In this document: positions 1 to 9,036 of the stretch, in pieces
Position numbering within the stretch: position 1 is the stretch's first letter
Layout: every line of letters begins with the position of its first letter
Translations under genes and position numbers: made by a program
The notes under the pieces: model-generated
Told to the model about the DNA's origin: nothing
Database searches by the model: none
What the model saw: only the letters and a program-made list of their open reading frames with translations
Assembly (NCBI GenBank): GCA_016182605.1
Contig: JACPGE010000097.1
Location: 1 to 64,000, forward strand
Origin: Candidatus Hydrogenedentota bacterium
GTDB taxonomy: Bacteria > Hydrogenedentota > Hydrogenedentia > Hydrogenedentales > JAEUWI01
Reading direction: 5' to 3'
Length of the DNA stretch: 64,000 nucleotides

Positions 1-203
1 AAGCGACGCCCTTCCAGGCACACGTCTTCGGATTGCTCGGACTCAAACCGTAGACACACGTACCCAGTAACCACGCATTTGAAATTTGCCTAAGCGATTG
101 CGCCAGAAGTGGTTAGCCTTAAATTCGCGCTGGAACTTCGGTTTAGTGCATCTCCGATGATAGGTCAATGGCAATTCAAGCTTATTCACACCGGTTCCAC
201 TCC

Positions 204-232
204 TTGCAATTCCAGTTTACTGATGTTATATT
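204..232 (+). promoter_or_regulatory. Putative sigma70 promoter upstream of the restriction-modification pair
   Basis: TTGCAA at 204-209 and TATATT at 227-232 are separated by exactly 17 bp, a good housekeeping-type promoter pointing at the methyltransferase. The predicted leader is about 140 nt. Nothing else supportable was found in 1-380: the short open frames there overlap the methyltransferase in other frames. The stretch is AT-richer than most of the window, like the two genes that follow. No transcript data, so this is a sequence match only. Confidence 0.45.
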
Positions 233-380
233 CAGTTTCACCTCGTAATGCTTTTCTTGTATGCCCTGCGATCGGTGATTGAATTGAAGAAAGTAACGCG
301 ACTTGATACCGTGACGTACTCTTGCGTTTGGATGCTATCTTGCTTGTGCTCTTGCCATTTTGTCGAAAGGATTATCCGCG

Positions 381-1622
381 TTGAAGGACTTCTCAAAGCC
401 TATTGCCCAAAATGTTCTCGATATAGAGGACAAGTTGCGGTCTAGCGTCTTTGCTTGGCGTGGCCAATTCTCGCCCCAGTTTGTTGAAAGCATCCTTAAG
501 GCGTATTGTCCCGACAACTCTGTCGTGCTCGATCCATTCGCCGGCAGTGGAACGGTACTTCGCGAGGCGGCCGACATGGGGCTGCCAGCATGTGGCTACG
601 AGATAAACCCTTCGGCATGGAGTTTCAGCAAACTTCATGAATTTGCGAATATACCACTAAATGAGCGTGAGCAAAGAATTTGTGAATTGCGTCATCGAGT
701 CGAAGAAGAGTTTCCGATAGTTCTTTTTCGCGAGCAAGATTTGCGGCCGGAAGAAATTGAAGTGCGCATTGATCGTATCGGAGAGGCAATTGGCGACGAG
801 ACAAAGATATTGTTCAATGCCTTGGTTGTACTCTTGGACATATTTAACAACAAAGTGTCGGGAGAATTAGTCCAAGGAAAGCTTCAAGCGCTCGCGGGCC
901 ACGTCCGCAATTTGGCGTACTCCAATGGCCGGATAAAGGTAGGTCTCTACGATGCGCGGAATATGCCCCTTGAGAACGGGGCTGCTGGCTTTGTTCTCAC
1001 ATCGCCGCCCTATATTAATGTTTTTAATTATCATCAGAATTACCGCCGTTCCGTTGAGGCGCTGGGTTGGGATCCATTACGCGTAGCACGGTCTGAAATT
1101 GGGTCTAATCGTGCGAATCGTGGCAACAGATTCCTTACTGTCCTTCAATACTGTATTGACATTGCCTATACACTGGAAGAAATCCACCGAGTTCTGAATT
1201 CGGATGGGCGCGCGGTTCTAGTTGTTGGATACGAATCCAATGTTTTAGGTGTTCCATTTCGCAACGCCGATATTGTCCAGCGAATTGCCGTGGAGTTGGG
1301 ATTGTTTAAGCTGGTTCTTCGCCAGAAACGGGTTTTCAAGAACCGCTTTGGAAAGTCCATTCGCGAAGACATATTGAACTTTGCCAAGCGGGCACGAAGC
1401 AATGGGCGCATACTGCCGGCAGAAGTAGGGCGGACGGTGGGTAGCGCTGTCTTGGAATCGCAGGTCGACTCCGTTTCTAACGAAAACCGTGCCCTATTGA
1501 TGGATGCGATTGCCCGGGGACCAATGATTTGTGGTACCGCATATTTCGACGGAAGCTCCTGTTCCAGCTACCAAACACGCGGTGGGGTAATGATGGTTGA
1601 AGAGGAAAGGACCCCGTATTGA
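381..1622 (+). CDS. Site-specific DNA methyltransferase (N4-cytosine type), modification subunit
   Basis: Probable protective methyltransferase of a type II restriction-modification system. The AdoMet-binding motif I DPFAGSGT lies at residues 51-58 and the catalytic motif IV TSPPY at 207-211. TSPPY is typical of enzymes methylating the N4 of cytosine, though adenine-N6 cannot be excluded. About 413 residues. The TTG at 381 is preferred because AAAGGA at 366-371 is a Shine-Dalgarno sequence 9 nt upstream; an in-frame TTG at 360 has none. The endonuclease gene starts at the next base after the stop, so the two are co-transcribed. Composition is AT-richer than the men operon downstream, suggesting horizontal acquisition. 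Target sequence unknown. Confidence 0.85.
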   Translation: MKDFSKPIAQNVLDIEDKLRSSVFAWRGQFSPQFVESILKAYCPDNSVVLDPFAGSGTVLREAADMGLPACGYEINPSAWSFSKLHEFANIPLNEREQRICELRHRVEEEFPIVLFREQDLRPEEIEVRIDRIGEAIGDETKILFNALVVLLDIFNNKVSGELVQGKLQALAGHVRNLAYSNGRIKVGLYDARNMPLENGAAGFVLTSPPYINVFNYHQNYRRSVEALGWDPLRVARSEIGSNRANRGNRFLTVLQYCIDIAYTLEEIHRVLNSDGRAVLVVGYESNVLGVPFRNADIVQRIAVELGLFKLVLRQKRVFKNRFGKSIREDILNFAKRARSNGRILPAEVGRTVGSAVLESQVDSVSNENRALLMDAIARGPMICGTAYFDGSSCSSYQTRGGVMMVEEERTPY

Positions 1623-2546
1623 ATGGATGGGGACATGATAAATCTGCCCACGCCGCACTTGGCAAAGATCAGGGCGCTCCTGCAGAATCAACGATTGCCA
1701 AAGTCCGACAGACCAAGAGTCGAGGAGGCGTTGACGCGTTATGAAAGATGGATTGCGGAAATGGGGTCCGTGATAGCGGGACGCGATGACACTGTTAAAA
1801 AGCTGGTCGATTCAACAAACCGCTACAAGAGATTTATCGAGCTTGATCTAATATTCGACAGCGCGGACGACTTTCTTTATCGGCAAAAAGGACAGCTAAA
1901 GCTCGACAATACCATTCTCGAAGAGTTCCTTCCACAATTAATGCATCGCGCGCTGAGACTTGCCAAGGGTTCCTTCGAATTTGGTCCACAAAAGACCTTT
2001 GCTGGCATAAGTTTTATGTCTGGTTTAGGAGACCCAGGCGCCGGTGGACGGGCAACCCTCAGAACCAAGGACCAAGATTTTGTCTTGGGCAAGCGACTCT
2101 TCATTAAGACTTCGTTCGAAGGTGATTTTAAGAGCGCCGAGTGTTTGGAGGCTCATCTCGGCTATGTGTGCGCGGAGTGCAAAACCAACCTGGACAAGAC
2201 AATGTTTCAAGAGGCTGTCGCCACCAGCCGCGACCTGAAGATCGCCGTGCCGTCATCGCTCTACTTTCTAGTTTGTGAGTTTCTGGACATGACACCAGTC
2301 TCAATTGCATCTACGCATATCGACGATGTGTTTATCGTTCGAAAGGCAAAAAGGATGCCGTCCAACGTGCGACAGGAATACAGAACCAGCGAGGACAGAA
2401 AGGCACATAGAGATGCTTATGCCGAGTTTGTTGACTGCTTCAAGTACCACCCGGATGTCTTTCAACGAATGATTGACAAGATTCAGACAATGGTCAACGA
2501 AACAGATCCGGCCGCCGATATAGTATTAACGAGGGGTTACTTCTGA
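1623..2546 (+). CDS. Bpu10I-family type II restriction endonuclease
   Basis: Predicted to cleave unmodified DNA at the site protected by the upstream methyltransferase. The 307-residue length and the segment around AECKTNLDKTMFQEA (184-198) resemble the Bpu10I restriction endonuclease family as I remember it. E185 and K187 form the ExK half of a PD-(D/E)xK-like catalytic site, with acidic residues at 173 and 176 possible partners. The start ATG directly abuts the methyltransferase stop, so translation is probably coupled. Bpu10I itself is a heterodimer recognising an asymmetric site and needs two methyltransferases; here only one endonuclease and one methyltransferase gene are visible, so this may be a homodimeric relative or one gene lies before the window. 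Confidence 0.68.
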   Translation: MDGDMINLPTPHLAKIRALLQNQRLPKSDRPRVEEALTRYERWIAEMGSVIAGRDDTVKKLVDSTNRYKRFIELDLIFDSADDFLYRQKGQLKLDNTILEEFLPQLMHRALRLAKGSFEFGPQKTFAGISFMSGLGDPGAGGRATLRTKDQDFVLGKRLFIKTSFEGDFKSAECLEAHLGYVCAECKTNLDKTMFQEAVATSRDLKIAVPSSLYFLVCEFLDMTPVSIASTHIDDVFIVRKAKRMPSNVRQEYRTSEDRKAHRDAYAEFVDCFKYHPDVFQRMIDKIQTMVNETDPAADIVLTRGYF

Positions 2547-2632
2547 AAGATCGCCTTGTCAAACTACTCGGGGCTCAATTCTCGGAATTATACCTGCCTA
2601 GGGGCAGTCGGCAATATGAAATAGTGCCTAGT

Positions 2633-3466
2633 ATGAATGCGCGGTTTCAACTGCATTACCGTACCTGCGGCGGAAACGAACATCCGCCGGTGTTCTTCCT
2701 TCACGGATTCATGTTAAATCACCGGGGTTGGGAAGCCATCCTGAGTTCGTTGCAGGACGGTTTCTATTGCGTTGCCGTGGACTTGCCCGGACATGGCGCG
2801 TCCGTGCTGACGGACCGTGAAGGCGCGCCAAAGGATTTCGGCGGGTGCGCCGATGCTGTACTCGGCGCAGCCGATGCGTTGGGCATTGACCGATTTGCCG
2901 TCGTGGGCTATTCCATGGGCGGCCGCTTGGCGCTTCACCTCGCCCTGAGTGCCCCCGAGCGGATTACGGCCGCCGTGCTGGAGTCCGCGAGTCCCGGCAT
3001 CAAAGACGAATCGGACCGCCACGCGCGGTGGGTGCAAGATCAACGGACCGCCCGCGAACTGGAATCGCTCGCGGGCGACGCCGCCGGACTGCGCAACTTC
3101 CTCATGCACTGGTACGCGCAACCGATCTTTCAGGGTCTCGCAGACAAACCAGCCCTGCTCGAAGCGGCCATCGCAGCGCAGACCGCCCAGGATCCTATCG
3201 AGTCTGCCGCAGCGTTGCGCCTGCTCAGTGTCGCGAAGCAGCCCTCGCATTGGGAAGCGATCGGCGCCCTGGCCTGCCCCGCACTCTGCATCGTGGGCGA
3301 TCAAGACCGGAAATACCGCATGATCGCCGAAGAGATGAGCGATCTTTCGCCCCGGATCGCGCTGGGGCAATTCGCTGCATGCAGTCACAATGTGCATCTG
3401 GAAAACCCCGCAGGGTATACTACCGCCCTGAATCTCTTTCTCGATTCGGTGTGCAAACACGCCTGA
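2633..3466 (+). CDS. menH: Alpha/beta hydrolase, probable SHCHC synthase (MenH)
   Basis: Probable 2-succinyl-6-hydroxy-2,4-cyclohexadiene-1-carboxylate synthase, which eliminates pyruvate from SEPHCHC in menaquinone synthesis. The fold signature HGF near residue 24 and the nucleophile elbow GYSMGG with Ser94 are present, followed by an acid in VGDQD and a histidine in SHNVHLENP, giving a Ser-Asp-His triad. About 277 residues, near the family norm. A GTG at 2624 is an alternative start. It is the first gene of a menH-menB-menA-menC run, which is the main reason for assigning MenH rather than a generic hydrolase. Base composition rises sharply here compared with the preceding restriction genes. 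Confidence 0.8.
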   Translation: MNARFQLHYRTCGGNEHPPVFFLHGFMLNHRGWEAILSSLQDGFYCVAVDLPGHGASVLTDREGAPKDFGGCADAVLGAADALGIDRFAVVGYSMGGRLALHLALSAPERITAAVLESASPGIKDESDRHARWVQDQRTARELESLAGDAAGLRNFLMHWYAQPIFQGLADKPALLEAAIAAQTAQDPIESAAALRLLSVAKQPSHWEAIGALACPALCIVGDQDRKYRMIAEEMSDLSPRIALGQFAACSHNVHLENPAGYTTALNLFLDSVCKHA

Positions 3467-3538
3467 AATCCTGCGTATTCCGGCCCCGGGCTGCGGGCAA
3501 CGGTCGGTGCGCTTCAAACCTTACGGAGCGGAACAGCC

Positions 3539-4363
3539 ATGTCATCCATCGATTGGCAGGTGGCCAGAGAATTCACCGAGATCCTCTATCACAAGGCGGA
3601 GGGTATCGCAAAGATCACCATCAACCGCCCGCACGTGCGCAACGCCTTCACCCCCACGACGAACGACGAGATCGGCGCCGCATTGCATGATGCGCGCTTC
3701 GACACACAGATCGGCGTGATCGTGCTCACTGGCCAGGGCAAAGAGGCCTTCTGCAGCGGCGGCGACCAAAAGGTGCGCGGCGATTCCGGCTATGTCGACA
3801 AAGGCACCGGCACCCACCGCCTCAACGTGCTCGACCTGCACCGACAGATCCGCACCTGCCCCAAACCCGTGATCGCCATGGTCGCCGGCTACGCCATCGG
3901 CGGCGGCAACATTCTCGCCATGGTCTGCGACCTCACCATTGCAGCCGACAACGCCATCTTCGGACAGACCGGACCCAAGGTCGGCTCCTTCGATGCCGGC
4001 TACGGCTCATCGCATCTCGCGCGCATGGTGGGCCAGAAAAAGGCCCGCGAAATATGGTTCCTCTGCCGCCAGTACAACGCCCAGCAGGCCCTCGACATGG
4101 GCATGGTGAACACCGTCGTCCCCTACGATCAGTTGGAAGCGGAAACCGTCCAGTGGTGCCGCGAGATCCTCGCAAATTCACCCACCGCCATCCGCTGCCT
4201 CAAAGCCGCCCTCAACGCAGATGAAGACGGCCAGGCCGGCCTCATGGAACTCGCCGGCAACGCCACGTCCCTCTTCTATCAGAGCGAAGAGGGACAGGAG
4301 GGCCGCAACGCCTTCCTCGAAAAACGCAAACCGGACTTCAGCAAGTTCCCGCGGAATCCGTGA
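3539..4363 (+). CDS. menB: 1,4-dihydroxy-2-naphthoyl-CoA synthase (MenB)
   Basis: Crotonase-fold enzyme that closes the second ring by Dieckmann-type condensation of o-succinylbenzoyl-CoA in menaquinone synthesis. The segment [15 protein letters not shown] is the diagnostic MenB oxyanion-hole region, and VAGYAIGGG and the DAGYGS loop match the family. The 274-residue length is normal. The ATG at 3539 is preceded by a GGAG sequence. It lies 72 bp after menH and 10 bp before menA, in one transcriptional direction, so it is almost certainly in one operon with them. Confidence 0.95.
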   Translation: MSSIDWQVAREFTEILYHKAEGIAKITINRPHVRNAFTPTTNDEIGAALHDARFDTQIGVIVLTGQGKEAFCSGGDQKVRGDSGYVDKGTGTHRLNVLDLHRQIRTCPKPVIAMVAGYAIGGGNILAMVCDLTIAADNAIFGQTGPKVGSFDAGYGSSHLARMVGQKKAREIWFLCRQYNAQQALDMGMVNTVVPYDQLEAETVQWCREILANSPTAIRCLKAALNADEDGQAGLMELAGNATSLFYQSEEGQEGRNAFLEKRKPDFSKFPRNP

Positions 4364-4373
4364 TACACATCCC

Positions 4374-5255
4374 ATGAGCGCAGCACAACACTGGATACTG
4401 GCCGCACGCCCCAAGACCCTGCCCGCCGGCGCCACCCCCGTGGTCCTGAGTGCGGCCCTGGCCTGGGAACGCGGGCTCTTCCATGGGCCCAGCATGCTTT
4501 GCGCCCTGATGGGCGCGCTGCTCATCCAAGTCGGCACCAACTTCGCCAACGACTATTTCGATTTCATCAAGGGCACCGACACCGAAGAGCGCGTGGGACC
4601 GACCCGCGCCACCCAGGCCGGCCTCGTCCAGCCGCGCACCATGCTCATCGCGACGATCCTCATCTTCTTGCTGACCTTCCTGCCGGGCGGCTACCTCATC
4701 TACCGTGGAGGCTGGCCGATATTGGTTATCGGGCTCGTCTCCATCGCGTGTGGGGTGCTTTACACCGGCGGCCCCTTTCCCCTGGGATACCTCGGGCTCG
4801 GCGACCTCTTCGTGCTGATCTTTTTCGGCCCCGTCGCCGTGGGTGGCGCCTACTACGTGCAGGCAGGCTCCGTCGACGCGCTCGTCCTCATACTCGGGCT
4901 CGCGCCAGGGCTCTTCTCCACCGCCATCCTCAGCATCAACAACCTGCGCGACGCCGACGGGGACGCCCGGACCGGGAAACGAACCCTCGCTGTGCGCTTC
5001 GGAAAACCCTTCGCCCGCTTCGAATATCTTGCCTGCCTCCTCATTGCCAGTCTCGTGATCCCCCTCTACGCCTGCCTGAGCACCGGGGGCCATTGGCCGG
5101 CCCTCGCGTCCGCATTGGTCCTCGTCGCCGCCGCACCCGCCATCCGCGATGTCCTCCGCGGCCTGGAAGGCGCACCCCTCAACGACACCCTTGCCAAGAC
5201 CGGCAAGCAACTCGTCATTTTCACCGTGCTGTTTTGCGTCGGGTGGCTGTTGTAG
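4374..5255 (+). CDS. menA: 1,4-dihydroxy-2-naphthoate polyprenyltransferase (MenA)
   Basis: Integral membrane UbiA-superfamily prenyltransferase that attaches the polyprenyl chain to 1,4-dihydroxy-2-naphthoate, producing demethylmenaquinone. The aspartate-rich Mg-diphosphate motif NDYFDFIKGTD is near residue 60 and a second motif, NNLRDADGD, near residue 190. Hydrophobic helices fill the remainder of its 293 residues. The ATG at 4374 is chosen because the following ARPKTLPA segment is the conserved MenA N-terminus; longer upstream frames are menB shadows. It sits between menB and menC. The methyltransferase MenG/UbiE that would follow is not in this window. Confidence 0.94.
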   Translation: MSAAQHWILAARPKTLPAGATPVVLSAALAWERGLFHGPSMLCALMGALLIQVGTNFANDYFDFIKGTDTEERVGPTRATQAGLVQPRTMLIATILIFLLTFLPGGYLIYRGGWPILVIGLVSIACGVLYTGGPFPLGYLGLGDLFVLIFFGPVAVGGAYYVQAGSVDALVLILGLAPGLFSTAILSINNLRDADGDARTGKRTLAVRFGKPFARFEYLACLLIASLVIPLYACLSTGGHWPALASALVLVAAAPAIRDVLRGLEGAPLNDTLAKTGKQLVIFTVLFCVGWLL

Positions 5256-5318
5256 ACCCGTTCTGTCCCGCTCGTTTTGGACTTGGTTTCCGGACGCTTT
5301 CGGCGTAGGCTGGTAAAC

Positions 5319-6404
5319 ATGGTGCTTCAGGAACTGACGACCCGCTCCTTCCACGTGCCGTTGCGCGGACCACTCCAGATGGCGCGCGGCAAGACGCTGC
5401 ACGCGCGCGAAGGCATGCTGCTCACCGGCAGCACCGCCGACGGCATCGTGGCCGTGGCGGAAGCGTCTCCCCTGCCCGGTTTCAGCCGGGAGACGCTGGC
5501 ATCCCTGGACACCGCCCTCGACGAGTTTTGCGCGGCCTGTCTGCCCTTCGAAATCGATCCAGACGAACGCTGCTTCTCCCTCTGGACCCGGTTGCCCGAC
5601 CTGCCAGACAGCCTGCGCTTCGCCCTCGCCATGCTGCTCTCCCAGATTCAGGCCCAGGCGCGCGGCGTGGCGCTGCACGAGGCCCTCGCCCCGGGAAGCG
5701 CGGGTGTCATCCGGTGCAACGCCTTGTTATCCGGCACACGGGCCGGCTGCATGGAGAAGGCGGCTGCATGCCGCGAGGCAGGCTTTCGCCGCGTGAAGTT
5801 GAAGGTGCTGCCAGAAAGTCCCGAAGTAAACGGCGCCTTCGTGAATGAAGTGGCGGAAGCGCTGGGCGACGGCGTAAAGATCCGCGTGGACGTGAACCAG
5901 CAGTGGGAACTCGCACAGGCCCTGCACTTCGCCGAGGTGGCCTGGCCCGCCTGCCTCGATTATCTGGAGGAACCCGTCCGCACACCGGCGGACCTCAGCG
6001 CCTGTGAAGCCGCCGGGCTGCCCTACGCACTGGACGAATCGTGGCGCGCCTGGACGGCGGACGGTGCGGCGCTCACCGATGGCGCGCTGAAACCGCTGCT
6101 CGCCGGCGCCAAAGCCTGGATCTGGAAACCGACCCTGCATTTTGACCGCACCATGCTGCGGACCCTGGAGAATCGCATGCGCGCCGGCGCCGGACCCCAA
6201 ATTGTCCTCAGCAGCGCCTACGAAAGCGGCGTCGGCATCGCGCTCCTGAGCCACCTCGCCGCGGCCTTCTCCAACGGCGCCGCAGCAGGTCTGGACACCT
6301 ATGCATCGCTCGATGCCGACGTGCGCGCGCAGCGCCTGGAACCCCTCCAGCCGGAAATGACCGTCTATCCGCTCGCCACACCAAACGATCTGGGGCCAGC
6401 GTGA
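5319..6404 (+). CDS. menC: o-succinylbenzoate synthase (MenC)
   Basis: Enolase-superfamily dehydratase converting SHCHC to o-succinylbenzoate. The catalytic KxK lysines occur in VKLKV, metal ligands in RVDVNQQW, LEEPV and DESW, and the second-side lysine in WKPT. About 361 residues, slightly longer than the Escherichia coli enzyme. An in-frame TTG at 5277 lacks a ribosome-binding site and sits in non-conserved sequence, so the ATG at 5319 is used. It is the last gene of the visible men operon; menF, menD and menE are not in the window. Confidence 0.9.
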   Translation: MVLQELTTRSFHVPLRGPLQMARGKTLHAREGMLLTGSTADGIVAVAEASPLPGFSRETLASLDTALDEFCAACLPFEIDPDERCFSLWTRLPDLPDSLRFALAMLLSQIQAQARGVALHEALAPGSAGVIRCNALLSGTRAGCMEKAAACREAGFRRVKLKVLPESPEVNGAFVNEVAEALGDGVKIRVDVNQQWELAQALHFAEVAWPACLDYLEEPVRTPADLSACEAAGLPYALDESWRAWTADGAALTDGALKPLLAGAKAWIWKPTLHFDRTMLRTLENRMRAGAGPQIVLSSAYESGVGIALLSHLAAAFSNGAAAGLDTYASLDADVRAQRLEPLQPEMTVYPLATPNDLGPA

Positions 6405-6423
6405 TGGCGCATCCCTACCGCGG

Positions 6424-6470
6424 GACAGCCCCCATTCGTTGAACATGAATTGCATGCCAAGGGGGCTGTC
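6424..6470. repeat. Perfect 10-bp inverted repeat between convergent menC and mutY
   Basis: GACAGCCCCC at 6424-6433 is matched by GGGGGCTGTC at 6461-6470 around a 27-nt loop. A third GGCTGTCCCC-like string lies near 6499. It sits in the roughly 160-bp gap between two convergent genes. No clear T-run follows either arm, so it may be a REP-like extragenic element rather than a classic terminator. Confidence 0.6.
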
Positions 6471-6563
6471 AGCTTCGCGAGTTCCACGAGCAAAGTGGCT
6501 GTCCCCGGCTCCGGGAGGACTTTTCGCATCTTCCTCAATTCCCTCGCTGGATCGGCCCGGCCC

Positions 6564-7649
6564 TCAATCAAACAGCGTTTCTTCCCCCAGCAGCTTCAAG
6601 AACTTGTGGTTGCCCTTGGGGAAGGCGTAGTGCGCGAAATCGCCCGGGGCGACCCAGCGCAGTTCCGTGTGGACGCGGCTTTTTGGGGTACCGCGCTGCA
6701 TGGTGCAGCGGTACACGTTCAGCGTTACCTTGAAATGCGTGTAGGCATGCTTTACCGATGCTACGAGCCCACCCACTTTCACGGTTACGCCCAGTTCCTC
6801 CCGGCATTCCCGGGCGAGGGCCTGTTCGTGGCTCTCTCCCTTCTCCAGCTTGCCTCCGGGAAACTCCCACAACCCGCCGAGCATGCCCTCCGGCGGACGC
6901 TTCCCCAAGAGGTATTTGCCGTCTTGTTGGATCACGGCGACGACGATTTCCTTGTGCGGCACGCGCTTCTTCACTTTGCGCACGGGCCGCTTGGCCACGG
7001 TGCCCTCGGCCCAGGCGCGGCAGTAGCGTTGCACGGGACACCCCGCACAGTCGGGCTTCTTCGGCGTGCAGATGCGCGCGCCCAACTCCATCATGGCCTG
7101 GTTGAAGTCGCCGGGCGCCTTGCGCGGCACGAGGTTTTCCGCAAGAGACCACAGCTCCGCCTCCGTTGCGCTCTCGTCGATGGAGCGATCGATGTCGAAG
7201 AGGCGCGCAAGCACGCGCTTCACGTTGCCGTCCACCACCGGCGCGCGTTCGCCAAAGGCAATGCTGGCGATGGCCCCGGCCGTATACTTGCCGATGCCCG
7301 GCAGAAGTTGCAGCGAATCGGCATTCTCCGGCAGCTTGCCGCCGTGGCGTTCCACCACAGTCTTTGCAGCCTTGTGCAGGTTGCGTGCGCGGGTGTAATA
7401 CCCCAGGCCCTCCCACAGCTTCATCACCTGGTCTTCGGGCGCGCGTGCAAGGTCGTGCACGGTAGGCAGTGCGGCAAGGAAGCGTTCATAGTAGGGCAGG
7501 CCCTGATCGACCCGCGTTTGCTGCAACATGATTTCAGAGAGCCACACGCGATACGGATCGGTGGTGCGGCGCCAGGGCAGATCGCGCGCCTCTTCCAGAA
7601 ACCACTTTAACAGGGCCTTGCGTATGGCCGCCGTGTATTCCAGGGTCAT
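6564..7649 (-). CDS. mutY: A/G-specific adenine glycosylase (MutY)
   Basis: Base-excision repair enzyme that removes adenine mispaired with 8-oxoguanine. In order: a helix-hairpin-helix glycosylase domain with LSEIMLQQTRV carrying the catalytic Glu and LPGIGKYTAGA followed by VDGNV carrying the catalytic Asp; a 4Fe-4S cluster with spacing C-x6-C-x2-C-x5-C; and a C-terminal NUDIX-type domain with GGKLEKGE and RECREELG that recognises 8-oxoG. Length is 361 residues, as usual. The start at 7649 overlaps the stop of the upstream secreted-protein gene as ATGA, showing translational coupling; in-frame extension upstream would read through that gene. Confidence 0.95.
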   Translation of the reverse strand: MTLEYTAAIRKALLKWFLEEARDLPWRRTTDPYRVWLSEIMLQQTRVDQGLPYYERFLAALPTVHDLARAPEDQVMKLWEGLGYYTRARNLHKAAKTVVERHGGKLPENADSLQLLPGIGKYTAGAIASIAFGERAPVVDGNVKRVLARLFDIDRSIDESATEAELWSLAENLVPRKAPGDFNQAMMELGARICTPKKPDCAGCPVQRYCRAWAEGTVAKRPVRKVKKRVPHKEIVVAVIQQDGKYLLGKRPPEGMLGGLWEFPGGKLEKGESHEQALARECREELGVTVKVGGLVASVKHAYTHFKVTLNVYRCTMQRGTPKSRVHTELRWVAPGDFAHYAFPKGNHKFLKLLGEETLFD

Positions 7650-8617
7650 GGAAGCGCAATCCCTTCTTCGGCGTAGTACGCGCGCACGGTCTCCAGCACC
7701 TGCCCGCGGCCCTTCCAGGGCGCCACCACGAGGCGCAGTTCCAAGCCATAGCTCTCGCCCACCTTGGGATCGGGCACGATCAGTTGAAAGTCCCAGGCGG
7801 GATTCGTGTCGTCTTTCTTCGGGGCCGGGCCGCCGCCGGAGGGAGAATGGGCAAAGCGTACAATGGGACCCGGCTTGAAGATGAAAATCAGCGCGTGGTC
7901 CTGGAAGCGGCCATAGTAGAACGGCACGCTGTAGCGCAAGGGCGAGAAATTGGCGTAGAGGTTCGTGCCCGTCGCATCGAAGGGGATCTCGATGGTGTCC
8001 GCCGCACCGCGCACGGTGCTCTGCGTGCCGTGGGCCTGCGTGCACAACTGGACCCAGACCGGCGCATCCAGCGTTGATCCTTCCTGGAGGAAGTAGATGC
8101 TCTTGTCTTCTGGCGCGTTGATGTAGGAGGCCCAGAAGACGCCCATGACGCCCCCGGCGAAGGCGTCTTTGTGCGGTGTGCAGCGGAAGGCCATGTCGAC
8201 GGCATTTGGCGCGTCCACCGTGAAGGTGGTCCAGCTCTCCACGCCAAAATGGGGCGTGGCGGGCTGGTGCAGTTCCGCCGTCATGGCGTCGATGCGGCGG
8301 AAGTTCATCGGCGCGTTGCGGGGTTCGAAGAAGCGATCCCGGTCTTTCGAAGACAGATCGACCGCGTCGAAATAGTGCTCCAGGTTCAGCCCGGCGTAGA
8401 ATGGCACAAAGGGCGATTCCTTCAGGCCCTTGCGCTCCAGAAGATAGACCCCGTTGTACTTTTCACGGTGGTCGCCCCACGCGCCGTTGTCGCCGATGAC
8501 CGCGCGAAGTCCCCCTTTACCAAACCAGTCCTGCCGCGCGGGATCCACCGCGGGCTGCGCCGCCGCCGCACGCGACGCCACGAAGAGCGTCAATACAAAC
8601 GCCGTAGACCGCAACAT
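7646..8617 (-). CDS. Secreted protein of unknown function
   Basis: A 323-residue protein with a clear N-terminal signal peptide (MLRSTAFVLTLFVASRAAAA, cleavage after the alanine run). The mature part is rich in aromatic and beta-strand-like stretches, for example FYAGLNLEHYFD and RYSVPFYYGRFQDHALIF. That is compatible with a sugar-binding or glycoside-hydrolase-like beta-sandwich, but no family was recognised. The GAGGAGGG ribosome-binding site and the signal peptide fix the start at 8617. It overlaps mutY by 4 bp and has a good promoter 44 bp upstream, so mutY expression probably depends on it. Confidence 0.8.
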   Translation of the reverse strand: MLRSTAFVLTLFVASRAAAAQPAVDPARQDWFGKGGLRAVIGDNGAWGDHREKYNGVYLLERKGLKESPFVPFYAGLNLEHYFDAVDLSSKDRDRFFEPRNAPMNFRRIDAMTAELHQPATPHFGVESWTTFTVDAPNAVDMAFRCTPHKDAFAGGVMGVFWASYINAPEDKSIYFLQEGSTLDAPVWVQLCTQAHGTQSTVRGAADTIEIPFDATGTNLYANFSPLRYSVPFYYGRFQDHALIFIFKPGPIVRFAHSPSGGGPAPKKDDTNPAWDFQLIVPDPKVGESYGLELRLVVAPWKGRGQVLETVRAYYAEEGIALP

Positions 8618-8660
8618 TGGCCGGCCCTCCTCAAGGTTACACCATGCCGCACGAGGGGCC

Positions 8661-8689
8661 ACTATAAAAAGCTGCGGGGAACAATGCAA
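8661..8689 (-). promoter_or_regulatory. Putative sigma70 promoter for the secreted-protein/mutY operon
   Basis: On the minus strand TTGCAT (8689-8684) is followed after exactly 17 bp by TATAGT (8666-8661). Transcription would begin near 8654, giving a leader of about 37 nt before the ATG at 8617. This is one of the better promoter matches in the window, but it remains a sequence match. Confidence 0.5.
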
Positions 8690-8749
8690 GTTGGGAGCAA
8701 TACAATCAACGCCCCCACCTTGATGCGCCGCAACCTTGCCCGGATCATT

Positions 8750-8836
8750 ATTCGTGTGCATTGGTGTTCATTCGTGGTTGGAATTCATTTGCGTTCAAGA
8801 AGGATTAACCGCGAATGAACACCAATACACACGAAT
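8750..8836. repeat. Imperfect 30-bp inverted repeat (REP-like element)
   Basis: The arm at 8750-8779 and the reverse complement of 8807-8836 agree at 28 of 30 positions, around a 27-nt loop. The arms contain TTCATTCGTGG-like words of a kind I recall from dispersed intergenic repeats in other bacteria. No gene is supported in 8690-9198; this repeat and the second inverted pair downstream occupy much of it. Confidence 0.75.
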
Positions 8837-8864
8837 GGAGAACGGACAACGAAGACGTTTTCCA

Positions 8865-9036
8865 ACTCGTTACCAAGGTCCCCCTTGGTAATGTAGTCTT
8901 CGACGCTCTGCGTCGGGAGTTACCTCTGCGACTCTGGATCCCACGCAACAACCGGCAAGTTTCACACGCCATGAGTTTCAACTCTGGGGAGCAGAGCTCC
9001 GAAGGCGGCATCACCAAGGGGGACCTTGGTGACGAG
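8865..9036. repeat. Second, diverged inverted repeat pair with internal palindromes
   Basis: Copy 1 (8865 to about 8920) contains the palindrome TTACCAAGG/CCTTGGTAA at 8870-8891. Copy 2, in opposite orientation and ending near 9036, contains TCACCAAGG/CCTTGGTGA at 9011-9032. Similarity extends beyond the palindromes (TCTTCG...CTCTGC against CCTTCG...CTCTGC), so both arms of about 50 bp seem to derive from one element. No protein-coding role was seen. Confidence 0.6.
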
